A stretch of DNA of 64,000 bases from Neptuniibacter caesariensis (GTDB lineage Bacteria > Pseudomonadota > Gammaproteobacteria > Pseudomonadales > Balneatricaceae). Under the pieces are notes generated by a model, which was not told the origin of the DNA, did no database searches, and worked only from the letters and a program-made list of their open reading frames with translations. The stretch is from the NCBI RefSeq assembly GCF_000153345.1, contig NZ_CH724125.1, positions 1,020,095 through 1,084,094 on the forward strand, read 5' to 3'. The position numbers and the translations under genes are program-made. Shown here in pieces: positions 8,069 to 17,379 of the stretch. Each line of letters opens with the position of its first letter. The stretch's first letter is position 1.

Positions 8069-11000
8069 TCAGCCTATCGGGTTGATTTGATCAATGACCA
8101 CATTTATCGCTGCTAAATTATGGCTCGGAAGCGCCCTCATTTCGCTCATTAACTGCTTGTAATGCTCATTATTTTGCAGCGCAGCTATAACATTCGGGTT
8201 GGGCGGCAAAGTCATATGCTTTAAAGCACGTTGTCTAACCGCTAAATCTATATTATGTGTCAGTGTCTCTTTAGCTTTTCGGTACCAATGATCGTAATTT
8301 GGCACGCACGCTATATAGCGGCGTAGCCAAAATAGATCCAGTTCGCTATTCAAGTTGAAGTAAACCTTAGCCACCTCTGCCATTTCAGAGATACTGCCCT
8401 CAGCAATCAGGGAGATATCGAGAACATTGAATAAGTAATCTATCGCAACGAGCTGTTTCGCCAGCTCTACAGATACCCCTTGTTCAACAAGCTCAACGAT
8501 TGAATTCTGATAAGTATCAGTTTCGTTCTCACCCAGGAAGTCTTCTAAATGTTGCTGAACATATTCAACCCAGGGACGGTATTTCTCAATAACGCTACGG
8601 GTATCAAACTGGCTTGACTCATGGTTTAACAACCATTGTGCAGCCCTCTCCATAGGAAAATGCAATTTCAATAACAGTTCCATCTGCAAGCTATTCGGCA
8701 CATCGAAACCCAGCCTTTCTATGTTCTGTTCCAATTCTGAAGTTGAGAAAATCTCACGGGCTGCGATGTGAGACTTCACCCATAAAGCGGCATCGGTATC
8801 TTTTACCCCGAGCAGATTATTGCAAAATGTTGAGCCCATTCGGTTAGCTATCTGATTAGTGATTTGAGCAGCCAGAATTTGTTTCGCCAGTGGATGAGTA
8901 AGAATATGCTCCGCGTACTTTTCCCGGAGTATTTGGGGAAAGTAAGCAAGCAGTTTACTCTGTATCAGTTCATCATCAATCAGATCGGAGTCAGCTAGCT
9001 TATTGAATAAGTAGGTTTTACTGTAAGCGAGCAATATCGAGATTTCAGGGCGAGTCAGCCCTTGTCTGGTCTTAACCATCTTAGATATAGAACTGTTATC
9101 TGGTAATCCCTCAAGCTCCCGATTGAGTAATCCTTTTTGCTCAAGCAGGTTAATTAATTGAGCATGCTTATCGATAAACAGTTCAGAAGTATGGTTGGAT
9201 TGACTCAGCATCTTGCTTTGCTGGAAATTGTTTTGCAAAACCAGGGTAGATACATCCCCAGTCATCTCTTCGAGTAACAGGTTCCTTTCTTCCTGGTCGA
9301 TAACCCCTTCATCCTGCAACTGCTTGAGTAGGATCTTAATATTTACTTCGTGATCTGAACAATCAACCCCACCCGAGTTATCAATGGCATCAGTAGTGAT
9401 CAAACCGCCATTTCGAGCAAACTCCACCCTTGCCGCTTGGGTCAGCCCTAGATTTCCTCCTTCGACAATGATTCGTGCCCCTAACTCATGAGCATCAATT
9501 CGCAGTGAATCATTTGCCCTGTCAGCCACCTCCTCATTACTCTCGTCACTGCCTTTAATATAAGTTCCTATCCCCCCATTCCAAAGAAGGTCTACCTTGG
9601 CGCAGAGAAGCTTCTGAATAAGTTCATCTGGAGTTAACGAAGTTACAAAAGGCGGCAAATTACAGAGTGACCGTATCTGATTGGTTAACGAGACTTTCTT
9701 AGAGGCCCTCGAAAATACGCCACCACCAGTAGAGATGAGTTCAGGGGAGTAGTCTTCCCAACTTGAATGCGGCTTATCAAACAAACGTTGTCGTTCGTTA
9801 TAACTGACCTCTGCATCAGGAGTGGGATCGATAAAAATATGTTGATGATTAAAAGCAGCTACTAAGCATATGTGCTTTGACAGCAGCATCCCGTTGCCAA
9901 ATACGTCACCAGACATGTCTCCAATACCCAGAACAGTAAAGGGATCCTGATCACAATCAATCCCAACCTCTCTAAATAGCCTTTGGGTCGATTGCCATGC
10001 TCCTCGGGCAGTAATACCCATCTTCTTATGGTCGTAACCATTGCCACCACCCGAGGCAAAAGCATCACCAAGCCAGAATTCATATGCTTCGGCCACTGAA
10101 TTAGCAACGTCAGACAGGATAGCTGTTCCCTTATCCGCTGCAACTACCAGATAGGGATCATCATCGTCATAGCGGATAAGGTCAGCGGGTATCACCTCAC
10201 CCGCTTTTATATTATCGGTAATGTCTAAAAGCGCAGCAATAAATTCAGAATAGCGGACAGCCAGGCATTCTCGACCACCTTGTTTGATAACAAAGCCGCC
10301 TTTAGCACCGACTGGAACGATGACAGAATTTTTTACCATCTGTGCTTTTACCAGCCCCAGAACCTCTGTCCGATAGTCCTCTTTTCTATCCGACCAACGC
10401 AATCCCCCGCGAGAAACTCTTCCACCGCGCAGATGCACGCCTTCAATACGAGAGCTATAAACAAATGTTTCATACTCTGGTGCAGGTTGAGGGATATTGA
10501 TAATTTCAGCCGGTCTAAGCTTGAAGCTCAACGCTTTAGGGATCATGTGATTAGGAGAGGACTGAAAGAAATTGGTCCTAATCATACTGAGTAAAACCGA
10601 TAGGCAACTCCGCATGATCTGGTCGTCATCACGACCACTAATGGTTTCCATCTCATCTTTGATAGTTAATCTTAACTTATGAATAACATCATGACGTTCA
10701 CTGTTGGAGGCTTTGTATTCAGGATCAAATTTAATATGGAAAAGCTTAACCAGCAAACCTGTTACACTGGGGTAACTGACTAAGGTAGAGTCAATGCGTT
10801 GTTGGCTATATGGAACGCAGATTTGCAGCAAATACCTAACAGTAGCTCGCAGCAAAGCGATATCTTGAAGCTGTATAGCTGGCATCGAAATAAGTTGATT
10901 TAGTCCATCGTTCTCATATTCATGCTTTAACACCGCTACAAATAGGTTGATAAAATTACTCTGCAATCCTGAATCATTAGATAAATCCCCACTCTCAGTG

Positions 11001-11257
11001 CCTAGTTTTAGGCGGATAACCCAATATCCTCTCTCCTTATCCAGTTCATAATTAGCAGTAATAACATCTGAACCCATGTTTTCCAAAACAGGCAGTACCT
11101 TTGAGAGGGGGACCAATGGTCCCAAACCCTGAATACAGAATTCCAAAGGATCATCTTCAGAGATAGCACTAAACCAGCACTTTTTAATCTCGAAGCTCTG
11201 CGGTTCACTGCCATTGCCTTTGATGCTTTTAGCGATTTTTTTATTCTTCGAGTTCAT
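8069..11257 (-). CDS. NAD-specific glutamate dehydrogenase, short form
   Basis: A 1062-residue member of the large NAD-GDH family, which oxidatively deaminates glutamate to 2-oxoglutarate. The catalytic core is intact: RGGLRWSDRKEDYRTEV, the substrate lysine motif PVGAKGGFV, and the nucleotide-domain stretch IGDMSGDVFGNG. Usual bacterial members are about 1600 residues; this one begins with a lysine-rich leader and then an ACT-like domain (about 33-85), so roughly 500 N-terminal residues with the first ACT domains are absent. No remnant is seen upstream, and the ATG has an AGGAT site, so it appears to be a genuine short form. Monocistronic. Confidence 0.85.
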   Translation of the reverse strand: MNSKNKKIAKSIKGNGSEPQSFEIKKCWFSAISEDDPLEFCIQGLGPLVPLSKVLPVLENMGSDVITANYELDKERGYWVIRLKLGTESGDLSNDSGLQSNFINLFVAVLKHEYENDGLNQLISMPAIQLQDIALLRATVRYLLQICVPYSQQRIDSTLVSYPSVTGLLVKLFHIKFDPEYKASNSERHDVIHKLRLTIKDEMETISGRDDDQIMRSCLSVLLSMIRTNFFQSSPNHMIPKALSFKLRPAEIINIPQPAPEYETFVYSSRIEGVHLRGGRVSRGGLRWSDRKEDYRTEVLGLVKAQMVKNSVIVPVGAKGGFVIKQGGRECLAVRYSEFIAALLDITDNIKAGEVIPADLIRYDDDDPYLVVAADKGTAILSDVANSVAEAYEFWLGDAFASGGGNGYDHKKMGITARGAWQSTQRLFREVGIDCDQDPFTVLGIGDMSGDVFGNGMLLSKHICLVAAFNHQHIFIDPTPDAEVSYNERQRLFDKPHSSWEDYSPELISTGGGVFSRASKKVSLTNQIRSLCNLPPFVTSLTPDELIQKLLCAKVDLLWNGGIGTYIKGSDESNEEVADRANDSLRIDAHELGARIIVEGGNLGLTQAARVEFARNGGLITTDAIDNSGGVDCSDHEVNIKILLKQLQDEGVIDQEERNLLLEEMTGDVSTLVLQNNFQQSKMLSQSNHTSELFIDKHAQLINLLEQKGLLNRELEGLPDNSSISKMVKTRQGLTRPEISILLAYSKTYLFNKLADSDLIDDELIQSKLLAYFPQILREKYAEHILTHPLAKQILAAQITNQIANRMGSTFCNNLLGVKDTDAALWVKSHIAAREIFSTSELEQNIERLGFDVPNSLQMELLLKLHFPMERAAQWLLNHESSQFDTRSVIEKYRPWVEYVQQHLEDFLGENETDTYQNSIVELVEQGVSVELAKQLVAIDYLFNVLDISLIAEGSISEMAEVAKVYFNLNSELDLFWLRRYIACVPNYDHWYRKAKETLTHNIDLAVRQRALKHMTLPPNPNVIAALQNNEHYKQLMSEMRALPSHNLAAINVVIDQINPIG

Positions 11258-11722
11258 AATATTATCCTGCTGCTTTTACGCGCTCACTATCACCCAGCCC
11301 TAAAGTACTATTACCAATGTGATAGATTGCTTAATTCTTTTATCAACAAGATATCAATTGCAATATAAATGCCAACCGACTTAAGAGAATAAAATCAGTG
11401 TTTAACAGCAATATAATTATCAAAAAACCATATCCAGTTTTTTAAAATGGACAATTTTGACGCAAAACAATTTACTTATTGAGTCAAAAACGACACATGC
11501 AAAACAAAAAAATGCAGGACTAAATAGTCCTGCATAAAGTGGAGTTATATAAGCATTTACGGTCTTTCCTTTTTTAAAATACATAAACCCAAACGAGCTT
11601 ACCAATAACAAACAATTATCAAGGTTAAAGTTTTTTGCTATCTGATAATTACCATCATCCAGTGTAACTTCTCACAGCTATACTATAGTGACTTATACGA
11701 TTAAAACTGCGCAGGCTAGATA
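11258..11722. other. AT-rich intergenic region between gdh and a binding-protein gene
   Basis: No credible protein gene. The region must contain the divergent promoters for the dehydrogenase and the binding protein. Its one distinct element is a minus-strand intrinsic terminator at 11501-11535, which does not follow any annotated minus-strand gene; see the separate entry. The 11258-11500 part shows only AT-rich sequence with no motif I can name. Confidence 0.6.
11501..11535 (-). terminator. Intrinsic terminator without an upstream gene (possible small RNA 3' end)
   Basis: A perfect 10-bp stem (ATGCAGGACT/AGTCCTGCAT, 11512-11521 and 11526-11535) with a 4-base loop. On the minus strand it is followed by TTTTTTGTTTT. 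No minus-strand gene lies between it and the plus-strand gene at 11723, so it may end a short RNA started within 11540-11720, or protect gdh from upstream transcription. Confidence 0.75.
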
Positions 11723-12433
11723 ATGAAGTTTTATGTAATAATTGGTATTTGGCTTTTGTTATTCACTCCAGAACAGCTCCATGCCTCATGTAGGCTTGAA
11801 GGCAAGATTCGAGTCGTAACCCAAAACTACCCTCCTTATGTCTATGAATGTTCAAATGAGCTATGCGGTATAGCTTATGAGAAAGTAAAAGCGACGCTGG
11901 AAGCCAACAATGCTGACTATGAAATTACTTCTCTCCCCTGGAAACGCGCTGTATCAGAGGTTAAGAACGGAAAGGCTGATGCGATCTTTACGATTTACAA
12001 AACGCCTGAGCGGAAGCAGTTTCTTGCCTATACAGCTCACCCATTGGTGAATCAAGTAGTCAACATTTACTCGATGAGCAATAAAAGTTATCTGGACATA
12101 CTTAATTCTAAGATGAACATTGGCGTCGTAAATGGTTACAGCTATGGAAGCCACTTTGACAATATGAAAGGGTTTCTTGGTAACAGGATACTGACTGTTA
12201 TAACACCTCAAAAGCTGAGCCAACTCTTAGAATCAGATAGGATCCAAGCCTTTGTAAGTGATGCCGCCGTACAAGAACACTACTTTAAAAGTGAAAAAAT
12301 TAAAAACCTACAATCAAAATTCATTCAATTTGTTCCGAGCTATATAGCGTTTTCAAACAATGAAAACAGAGCATGCTTACTAGAACTCTTCAACAACTCG
12401 CTTAAAAACAAGAGCCAAGATCAAACCCATTAA
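11723..12433 (+). CDS. Periplasmic substrate-binding protein, SBP_bac_3-like
   Basis: A 236-residue secreted protein. The signal peptide is about residues 1-21 (hydrophobic IIGIWLLLF, then LHAS before Cys). The mature part has the amino-acid-type solute-binding fold: IRVVTQNYPPYVYE, then LPWKRAVSEVKNGKADAIF and TPERKQFLAYT. Four cysteines in the N-terminal part may form disulfides. No permease or ATPase genes are adjacent, so it may act as an orphan sensor-type binding protein; the next gene, 195 bases downstream on the same strand, is a chemoreceptor, making a ligand-presenting role possible. Start supported by AGG eight bases upstream. Confidence 0.8.
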   Translation: MKFYVIIGIWLLLFTPEQLHASCRLEGKIRVVTQNYPPYVYECSNELCGIAYEKVKATLEANNADYEITSLPWKRAVSEVKNGKADAIFTIYKTPERKQFLAYTAHPLVNQVVNIYSMSNKSYLDILNSKMNIGVVNGYSYGSHFDNMKGFLGNRILTVITPQKLSQLLESDRIQAFVSDAAVQEHYFKSEKIKNLQSKFIQFVPSYIAFSNNENRACLLELFNNSLKNKSQDQTH

Positions 12434-12599
12434 AAACAAACCCTGACAAAAAAAACTTATCAACCCAAATAAAATATTCGTATTGGTTGATAGATAACAA
12501 CTCGACTAAGCTGTCAGAAAACCTTCCGGAAGATGCGTTTAAAAAGAACCTGTAAAGATTTTGTCTATTAGGGATCGGGCCTATCTCTACATAAATGAC

Positions 12600-12616
12600 T
12601 TTCAAATCATTTGAAA
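12600..12616. promoter_or_regulatory. Perfect palindrome in the chemoreceptor leader
   Basis: TTTCAAAT, one base, ATTTGAAA, ending 12 bases before the ATG at 12629. It could be an operator or a small mRNA hairpin near the ribosome binding site. No regulator can be assigned. Confidence 0.4.
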
Positions 12617-12628
12617 AGCGAGTAAACA

Positions 12629-14515
12629 ATGTTAAAGCTTACTTTAAAACACAAGCTTCTGTTTTTGGTCCTGATAACACTGGTTAGTATTTCGTATTTA
12701 GGCTACGTATCACTGAGCAATTTATCAGAACAAAACGCTTCAGCGAAGAGAGTATCGGACCTAACTGCAACCGGTGATATGCTATCAACCCTTCAACTTG
12801 AACTGCTTTCTGCAGAAAACAGACTCGAAGAATTAAGACCTGGAGAGACCGATAAATTTCTGGGTGAAATAGTTACATTAAGCAATCGTTACCAATCCGA
12901 GCTAACAGAGAAGTCCACTTTACATTCCGACCCTGAATTGAAAACAAAATTAGTGGAAGGGAAATCAATTTTCACCGAATATTCAGCAGCTTTGACTGCC
13001 CAGCTACTTGCAAAAGACAAACTAGGCTTCGATAACGATTCAGGGATTTTAAAGCCGTTAACTATCGCAGCAAACGAGTTAAGAGATAAAATTTCCGTTT
13101 TCAGCATGTTCAAAGAGTCATATATTCTTAGCCGACAATTAGAAAAAGAGTTTCTTATTGAACCATCCAGAATAAATTCAGATAAATTTACCAATCAAAT
13201 AAAGCAACTATCGTCAAAGATTGATGACGCAGGTTTCAATGATAGCTTTGGCCGTTATATAGATGCCTACAGCGATCAAGCAAGGCAGCTAATCATAGCA
13301 GCTGAGGAACAGGCTCAAAGCCATAAAAAATTAAATACAATTAGGTCATCTTTTAAGGAACACATCTTAAATACACAGGGCTACTTAAAGGATGAATTAC
13401 TAAACAAAGCTCGTCAGGAAGCAGAATCATCTACGGAGAAAACCAAATTAACAATAATTATTATCAGTGCAATTTTAGCTATATCAATCAGCTCTATAGT
13501 CGCCAAAATTGGTCTTTCTGCAGGTTTGACTCTAAGAAAGATAATATCTCAGGTTAACAAGATTGCTGCCGGCGATCTCTCTAAAAGGCTGAAGTTATCC
13601 AACAATAAAGCGGATGAGTTCTACCAGGTTTCCTATGCCGTCAACACAATGACTGACGATCTACGGACAATAATTCAGCAGGTATCAAGAAGCCAGTCAG
13701 ACTTACAGCTGCAAAGTGAAGATTTGTCTGAAGCTATACATACAATTGCCAAAAACAACAATATAGTATCGGATCAGTCCAACCATCTAGCCAGTGCTAC
13801 TGAACAAATCAGCGCGACAACAGAACAAGTTGCAAGTAGGGTTCAGAGCCTTCAGCAAGACAGTCAAAATGCCCATAACGCTGCTGTAAATGGTGGATCT
13901 ATTATCAGTGACGCAATGGAAGCATTGAGCGATACGGCAATTGTGGTTGAAGCATCATCTCAGCAATTGGAAAAGCTACAACAGCACTCGCTGGATATAG
14001 ATAAAGTACTTTTAATTATTAATGACCTTGCTGATCAAACAAACCTTCTGGCACTTAATGCCGCTATAGAGGCCGCTAGAGCGGGTGAGGCAGGCAGAGG
14101 TTTCTCCGTTGTGGCTGATGAAGTCCGAACACTAGCTGAAAGCACCGTCAAAGCCACAGGTGAGATAACCGATACCGTCCGAGCGATACAGCATCAAACC
14201 GCTTCAGTTATTGATGTGATGAACAAAAGCACTAAAAGCATAGCCAAGGTAAAACGCCAGGGTAATGAAGCACAAGAAGCCGTCAAAGAGATTGAAAGCC
14301 AATCTCTGCAAACGCTGAATACAAGCACTGAAATCACTGGTGCAGTTGATGAGGTGGCGAGTACAACCCGTGAAATGGCTGCCAATATGGATGAGATTGC
14401 ACGTGGTGTTGAACAAAACGGTTGCATCTCAAATGCAATTGTAAGCTCTGCCGAAACCCTCAAAACCAATGCAGAGCAAATGGGTGAAATGACCAGGAAG
14501 TTTTCGTATCAATGA
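12629..14515 (+). CDS. Methyl-accepting chemotaxis protein
   Basis: A 628-residue transmembrane chemoreceptor. TM1 is about residues 9-30 and TM2 about 272-295, enclosing a largely helical periplasmic domain of some 240 residues. A HAMP domain follows (about 296-350), then the cytoplasmic signalling hairpin, whose tip is [19 protein letters not shown] near 474-492. The C-terminus ends KFSYQ, with no CheR-binding pentapeptide. It detects an unknown ligand and signals to CheA/CheW. A binding-protein gene lies upstream on the same strand. The leader has a perfect palindrome; a sigma-28 promoter was looked for but is not convincing. Confidence 0.93.
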   Translation: MLKLTLKHKLLFLVLITLVSISYLGYVSLSNLSEQNASAKRVSDLTATGDMLSTLQLELLSAENRLEELRPGETDKFLGEIVTLSNRYQSELTEKSTLHSDPELKTKLVEGKSIFTEYSAALTAQLLAKDKLGFDNDSGILKPLTIAANELRDKISVFSMFKESYILSRQLEKEFLIEPSRINSDKFTNQIKQLSSKIDDAGFNDSFGRYIDAYSDQARQLIIAAEEQAQSHKKLNTIRSSFKEHILNTQGYLKDELLNKARQEAESSTEKTKLTIIIISAILAISISSIVAKIGLSAGLTLRKIISQVNKIAAGDLSKRLKLSNNKADEFYQVSYAVNTMTDDLRTIIQQVSRSQSDLQLQSEDLSEAIHTIAKNNNIVSDQSNHLASATEQISATTEQVASRVQSLQQDSQNAHNAAVNGGSIISDAMEALSDTAIVVEASSQQLEKLQQHSLDIDKVLLIINDLADQTNLLALNAAIEAARAGEAGRGFSVVADEVRTLAESTVKATGEITDTVRAIQHQTASVIDVMNKSTKSIAKVKRQGNEAQEAVKEIESQSLQTLNTSTEITGAVDEVASTTREMAANMDEIARGVEQNGCISNAIVSSAETLKTNAEQMGEMTRKFSYQ

Positions 14516-15052
14516 AGCTAACAAAGCCATCGACATGCTGATTTATATTCGAGAAGCTTTATAACGATTGATAACACGATTACATAACTTAAGGTTGCTT
14601 ATCTCCGTACGGTCATACGGGGATAGCCGCTTTAGGCTTTTAACTTTTATAACATATTAATTTTCACTCGAGCAGTTTTAATTCAATATAATCATAAAAG
14701 TCTTAAAACATCTGCAAATATCAATTATTAATAAAAAAATAGCGGCCTGAGCGGGCCGCTAAAAAATAATGATATATATTGATCGTACTTGCAGGAACCA
14801 ATATAGCGATAGATCAAACATCGTTCAAATCATAAAAAATTATCTCTTATGATAACCAAATCCTTTTAATTAAAATCATAAATACAAAACTGACCTATAA
14901 ATCCATATAGTTAGCCTGTACAAAAACGGCAGTTCAACTATAAAAAAATAGAAACGTCTATATTGCAGTACCCTAAACGATTTTCAACAGTGTTGTATAA
15001 ACAATAAACTGAGTTAAGTCATATAAAGCTACCCCTTATAACAGGCGTAGCT
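14516..15052. other. AT-rich intergenic region with one terminator
   Basis: Convergent gap of 537 bases between the chemoreceptor and the NTF2-like gene. No protein gene is credible. It contains the minus-strand terminator at 14730-14761 and a small inverted repeat, ATCATAA/TTATGAT, near 14830-14858. A weak hairpin near 14623-14637 followed by TTTTAACTTTT could end the chemoreceptor transcript. Otherwise nothing recognisable. Confidence 0.5.
14730..14761 (-). terminator. Intrinsic terminator of the sigma-DUF2878-SDR-NTF2 operon
   Basis: An 8-bp GC-rich stem TAGCGGCC/GGCCGCTA (14740-14747, 14754-14761) with a 6-base loop, followed on the minus strand by TTTTTTTATT. It lies about 290 bases past the NTF2-like stop, giving that transcript a long 3' untranslated tail unless another transcript ends here. 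Confidence 0.75.
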
Positions 15053-15472
15053 CTATGTACTGGCGAATTTATTTCGCAGAAAACTAATTCCTTTCCCCAG
15101 AACTGGCAGCGTTTGCATCAGCTTAGACCCATCCCAATAATCAATATGGGATTTCACTATACCCATGTCATTTAGACTGATATGGCTCATACCCTGAAAA
15201 TGGATAGGCCCTGTAAATTTGCTGCTGGCCTCAAAGGTCCACTGAATCATCGCCTCAGAATCATTTTCCATCACAGAGTGAATAGTGAAGCTGACCGCTC
15301 CGAGTTTTTGGTACATATCGTCAAGGATAGCTATAAATTCATCTCGCGTATGTGTGTGATTGAAGGGGTCTTTAAACTCAAACTCCCCCGAAGTTAAATC
15401 CGCTAACTGATCTAAAGTCCGAGGGCTAAGGTTCTGTAACAGATCTAAATAGGCTTTAAGCCTGCTCGCCAT
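15053..15472 (-). CDS. Nuclear transport factor 2 / SnoaL-like protein
   Basis: A 139-residue protein of the NTF2-like (SnoaL) cone-shaped fold: helical start (RLKAYLDLLQNL), LTSGEFEFKDPFNHTHTRDE, then strands MIQWTFEASS and SHIDYWDGS. Many such proteins bind small hydrophobic molecules or isomerise them; the reaction here is unknown. The start overlaps the SDR gene by 17 bases, so they are coupled. It is the last gene of the sigma-led operon, and NTF2-like plus SDR pairs are a recurring part of bacterial light-induced gene sets. Confidence 0.8.
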   Translation of the reverse strand: MASRLKAYLDLLQNLSPRTLDQLADLTSGEFEFKDPFNHTHTRDEFIAILDDMYQKLGAVSFTIHSVMENDSEAMIQWTFEASSKFTGPIHFQGMSHISLNDMGIVKSHIDYWDGSKLMQTLPVLGKGISFLRNKFAST

Positions 15473-16265
15473 GATCTTGCTTCCTTGTCGAAACTGTTTC
15501 AGTTTTTACTGTATGACTAATCAGCCACAGGTACCAGCTGTTAGGTAATAATCTGAGTAGCTTAAGAAAGTAGACAAATCGCTTTGGAAACGTTATTTCA
15601 AAGCGGGATGACAACAACCCTTTAATTATTCTCTGTGCAGCATCTTCTGGTTCAATTAAAGCAGGCATGGCAAACTCATTTTTATCTGTTAACGGAGTTC
15701 GTACAAACCCGGGATTGATAACCTGCAACTTTACCCCGCTCCCTTTAAGGTCAAGATAGAGAGCTTCACACATATTATTCAATGCCGCTTTCCCTGCACC
15801 ATACGCTGCGGCGGTAGGCAGTCCTCTGTATCCCGCTACCGAAGCCATCACTGCGACATGCCCTTTGCCGGTTTGAATAAATCGATCTAACACCGGATCT
15901 AAACAGTTGATCGTACCCTGTAGATTAACTTTCAATAAGCGTTTACAACGGCTTGCGCTAAACTCCTGAGCAGGAAACGGATCATGGGTCCCTGCGTTCA
16001 AAACAACAAGCTCGGGTAGCCCAGCCCCTTTATCCCAGCTTTTCATCATATCCTCAATTTGATAATGATCAGTTATATCCAGAGGAATAGGCACAACTAA
16101 ACCAGGAAATTTGTCGCATCGCTGCTTCACTTTTTCCAGATCATCCGGTGTTCTTGAAGATATATATACGGTACAACCTCGTTCAGATAAGGCTTCAGCA
16201 AGTGCCGCACCTATACCTTTACCCGCTCCAGTTATCCAGACACTCTTCCAGGGTAGGTTTCTCAT
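15456..16265 (-). CDS. Short-chain dehydrogenase/reductase
   Basis: A 269-residue classical SDR. The nucleotide site is ITGAGKGIGAALAE (about residues 11-24), NAG motif LNAGTHDP, catalytic Ser in VMASVAGYRG, and the YxxxK pair in AAYGAGKAALN. NAD(P)H-dependent oxidoreduction of an unknown substrate is expected. The extra C-terminal hydrophobic stretch (FVYFLKLLRLLPNSWYLWLI) may associate with the membrane. The ATG at 16265 has AAAGGT upstream. It lies 14 bases after the DUF3833 lipoprotein gene and overlaps the NTF2-like gene. Confidence 0.9.
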   Translation of the reverse strand: MRNLPWKSVWITGAGKGIGAALAEALSERGCTVYISSRTPDDLEKVKQRCDKFPGLVVPIPLDITDHYQIEDMMKSWDKGAGLPELVVLNAGTHDPFPAQEFSASRCKRLLKVNLQGTINCLDPVLDRFIQTGKGHVAVMASVAGYRGLPTAAAYGAGKAALNNMCEALYLDLKGSGVKLQVINPGFVRTPLTDKNEFAMPALIEPEDAAQRIIKGLLSSRFEITFPKRFVYFLKLLRLLPNSWYLWLISHTVKTETVSTRKQDHGEQA

Positions 16266-16279
16266 CGTTATTTACCTTT

Positions 16280-16846
16280 CTAAATACCACAGCCCTGTGT
16301 AAGATCACGCATAGCGACATCTCCTGTTTTCCTGATAAACAGGGTAATCTCACCCACATCAATACCGAATTTAGACATACTCGCCCGATTAATCAGATTT
16401 TCTTCATCAACCAAATACATCCAATCGTTTAGCTGGATATCCCATACCTTCTCTCCTATCGGTACCTGTAAGGTATAGCGCCAGTTTAGTGCATGACCTT
16501 TAACCTCACCTGTGGCTTTGCCTAGCACATCTGCAGCGACGCCTGAATAATGACTTCCTTCCTTAGCCAGCCTCCAGCAACGGTGTTGCATTTCACCATC
16601 TGCAAATACAAAGTTTTCATCCAGCACTCCGCGATTCTCTTCCCATTTACCTACGATGTCCGCACGAAAACGCCTGAGCACCTTACCGCTTCGATCCTGA
16701 ACTATTCCATAAGCCTCTAATTGGCCTGAAAAAAATTGTTCTAGCTGAAGCTTGGGTTCGGTACCCTGGTATTCATCAATCGTTGCCGAGCAACCAGCGA
16801 TCACCAGTAAAACTGACAATAAAAATAACTTACTCCGCGGGTTCAT
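16280..16846 (-). CDS. DUF3833 lipoprotein
   Basis: A 188-residue lipoprotein: signal peptide with lipobox VIAGC (Cys19), so anchored in a membrane facing the periplasm. The mature part matches DUF3833 (PKLQLEQFFSGQLEAYGI, FRADIVGKW, LNWRYTLQVPIG, DWMYLVDE). The family is beta-rich and of unknown function. Its ATG overlaps the stop of the chalcone-isomerase-like gene as ATGA. Genome neighbourhoods of this family regularly include DUF2878, chalcone isomerase-like proteins, SDR and cyclopropane synthase genes, which suggests a shared envelope or lipid response to light. Confidence 0.85.
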   Translation of the reverse strand: MNPRSKLFLLSVLLVIAGCSATIDEYQGTEPKLQLEQFFSGQLEAYGIVQDRSGKVLRRFRADIVGKWEENRGVLDENFVFADGEMQHRCWRLAKEGSHYSGVAADVLGKATGEVKGHALNWRYTLQVPIGEKVWDIQLNDWMYLVDEENLINRASMSKFGIDVGEITLFIRKTGDVAMRDLTQGCGI

Positions 16847-17379
16847 TGTTTAGCTCCAATAGTGCTCTCACCTCTGAGGCGTGAAGCGAGTTTTGGGTAT
16901 TTACCGTCTGGTGAAAGCCAGATCCGGGGAAAAGTTTCCGAAAATAATGGGTCTTTAATGCTGCCAATTAACCGCTGGTTAAAAATGAAGTGGCCAACCC
17001 GGTTAAGATCAGTCTGATAAACAAGCTGATCACCTTTATTAATGTCTGGCCAGATCACTGCTAACTCATTGATCCATCGACTCCTTACCCCTTCTTCAGT
17101 CACGAAACGTTTTAACTGCTTATCTGTTTCCTTAAGTAGATCTTCCTTACTGATATTTCGTTTGTATAACAATTGAATTGCTAATGGTTGCTGATAGCTT
17201 TCGAACTGCCCGTTTAGGGTCAAAAGCGAAGCATCATAAATATCAAACCAGAGCACAGATAAGCTGGCTTTACCGACAACAATCCATGCTTCATTTTGAA
17301 TCTCGCTGGCTTTTAATGATTGCGAATGGACCAGGGCAGACAAAATCAGAGCAGTAAATATGACATTGAACCTAGGCAA
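16843..17379 (-). CDS. Chalcone isomerase-like exported protein
   Basis: A 178-residue protein with a signal peptide (about 1-24, cleaved near SLKA) and a chalcone-isomerase-like core (ASLSVLWFDIYDASLLTLNG, then LLYKRNISKEDLLKETDKQ). Bacterial members of this fold bind fatty acids or have unknown roles; true flavonoid chemistry is unlikely. The start is TTG at 17379, well supported by AGGAGGG seven bases upstream and no nearby in-frame ATG. It overlaps the DUF2878 gene by 8 bases and DUF3833 by 4, so it sits in the middle of a tightly coupled operon. Confidence 0.8.
   Translation of the reverse strand: MPRFNVIFTALILSALVHSQSLKASEIQNEAWIVVGKASLSVLWFDIYDASLLTLNGQFESYQQPLAIQLLYKRNISKEDLLKETDKQLKRFVTEEGVRSRWINELAVIWPDINKGDQLVYQTDLNRVGHFIFNQRLIGSIKDPLFSETFPRIWLSPDGKYPKLASRLRGESTIGAKQ

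Noticed and set aside
11420..11611. Minus-strand frame of 63 codons with a hydrophobic product
   Set aside because: It starts with TTG, and a perfect intrinsic terminator lies in the middle of it.
12553..12579. TAAAGATT upstream of the chemoreceptor as a sigma-28 promoter
   Set aside because: After 11 bases the sequence is GGATCGGG, which does not resemble GCCGATAA.
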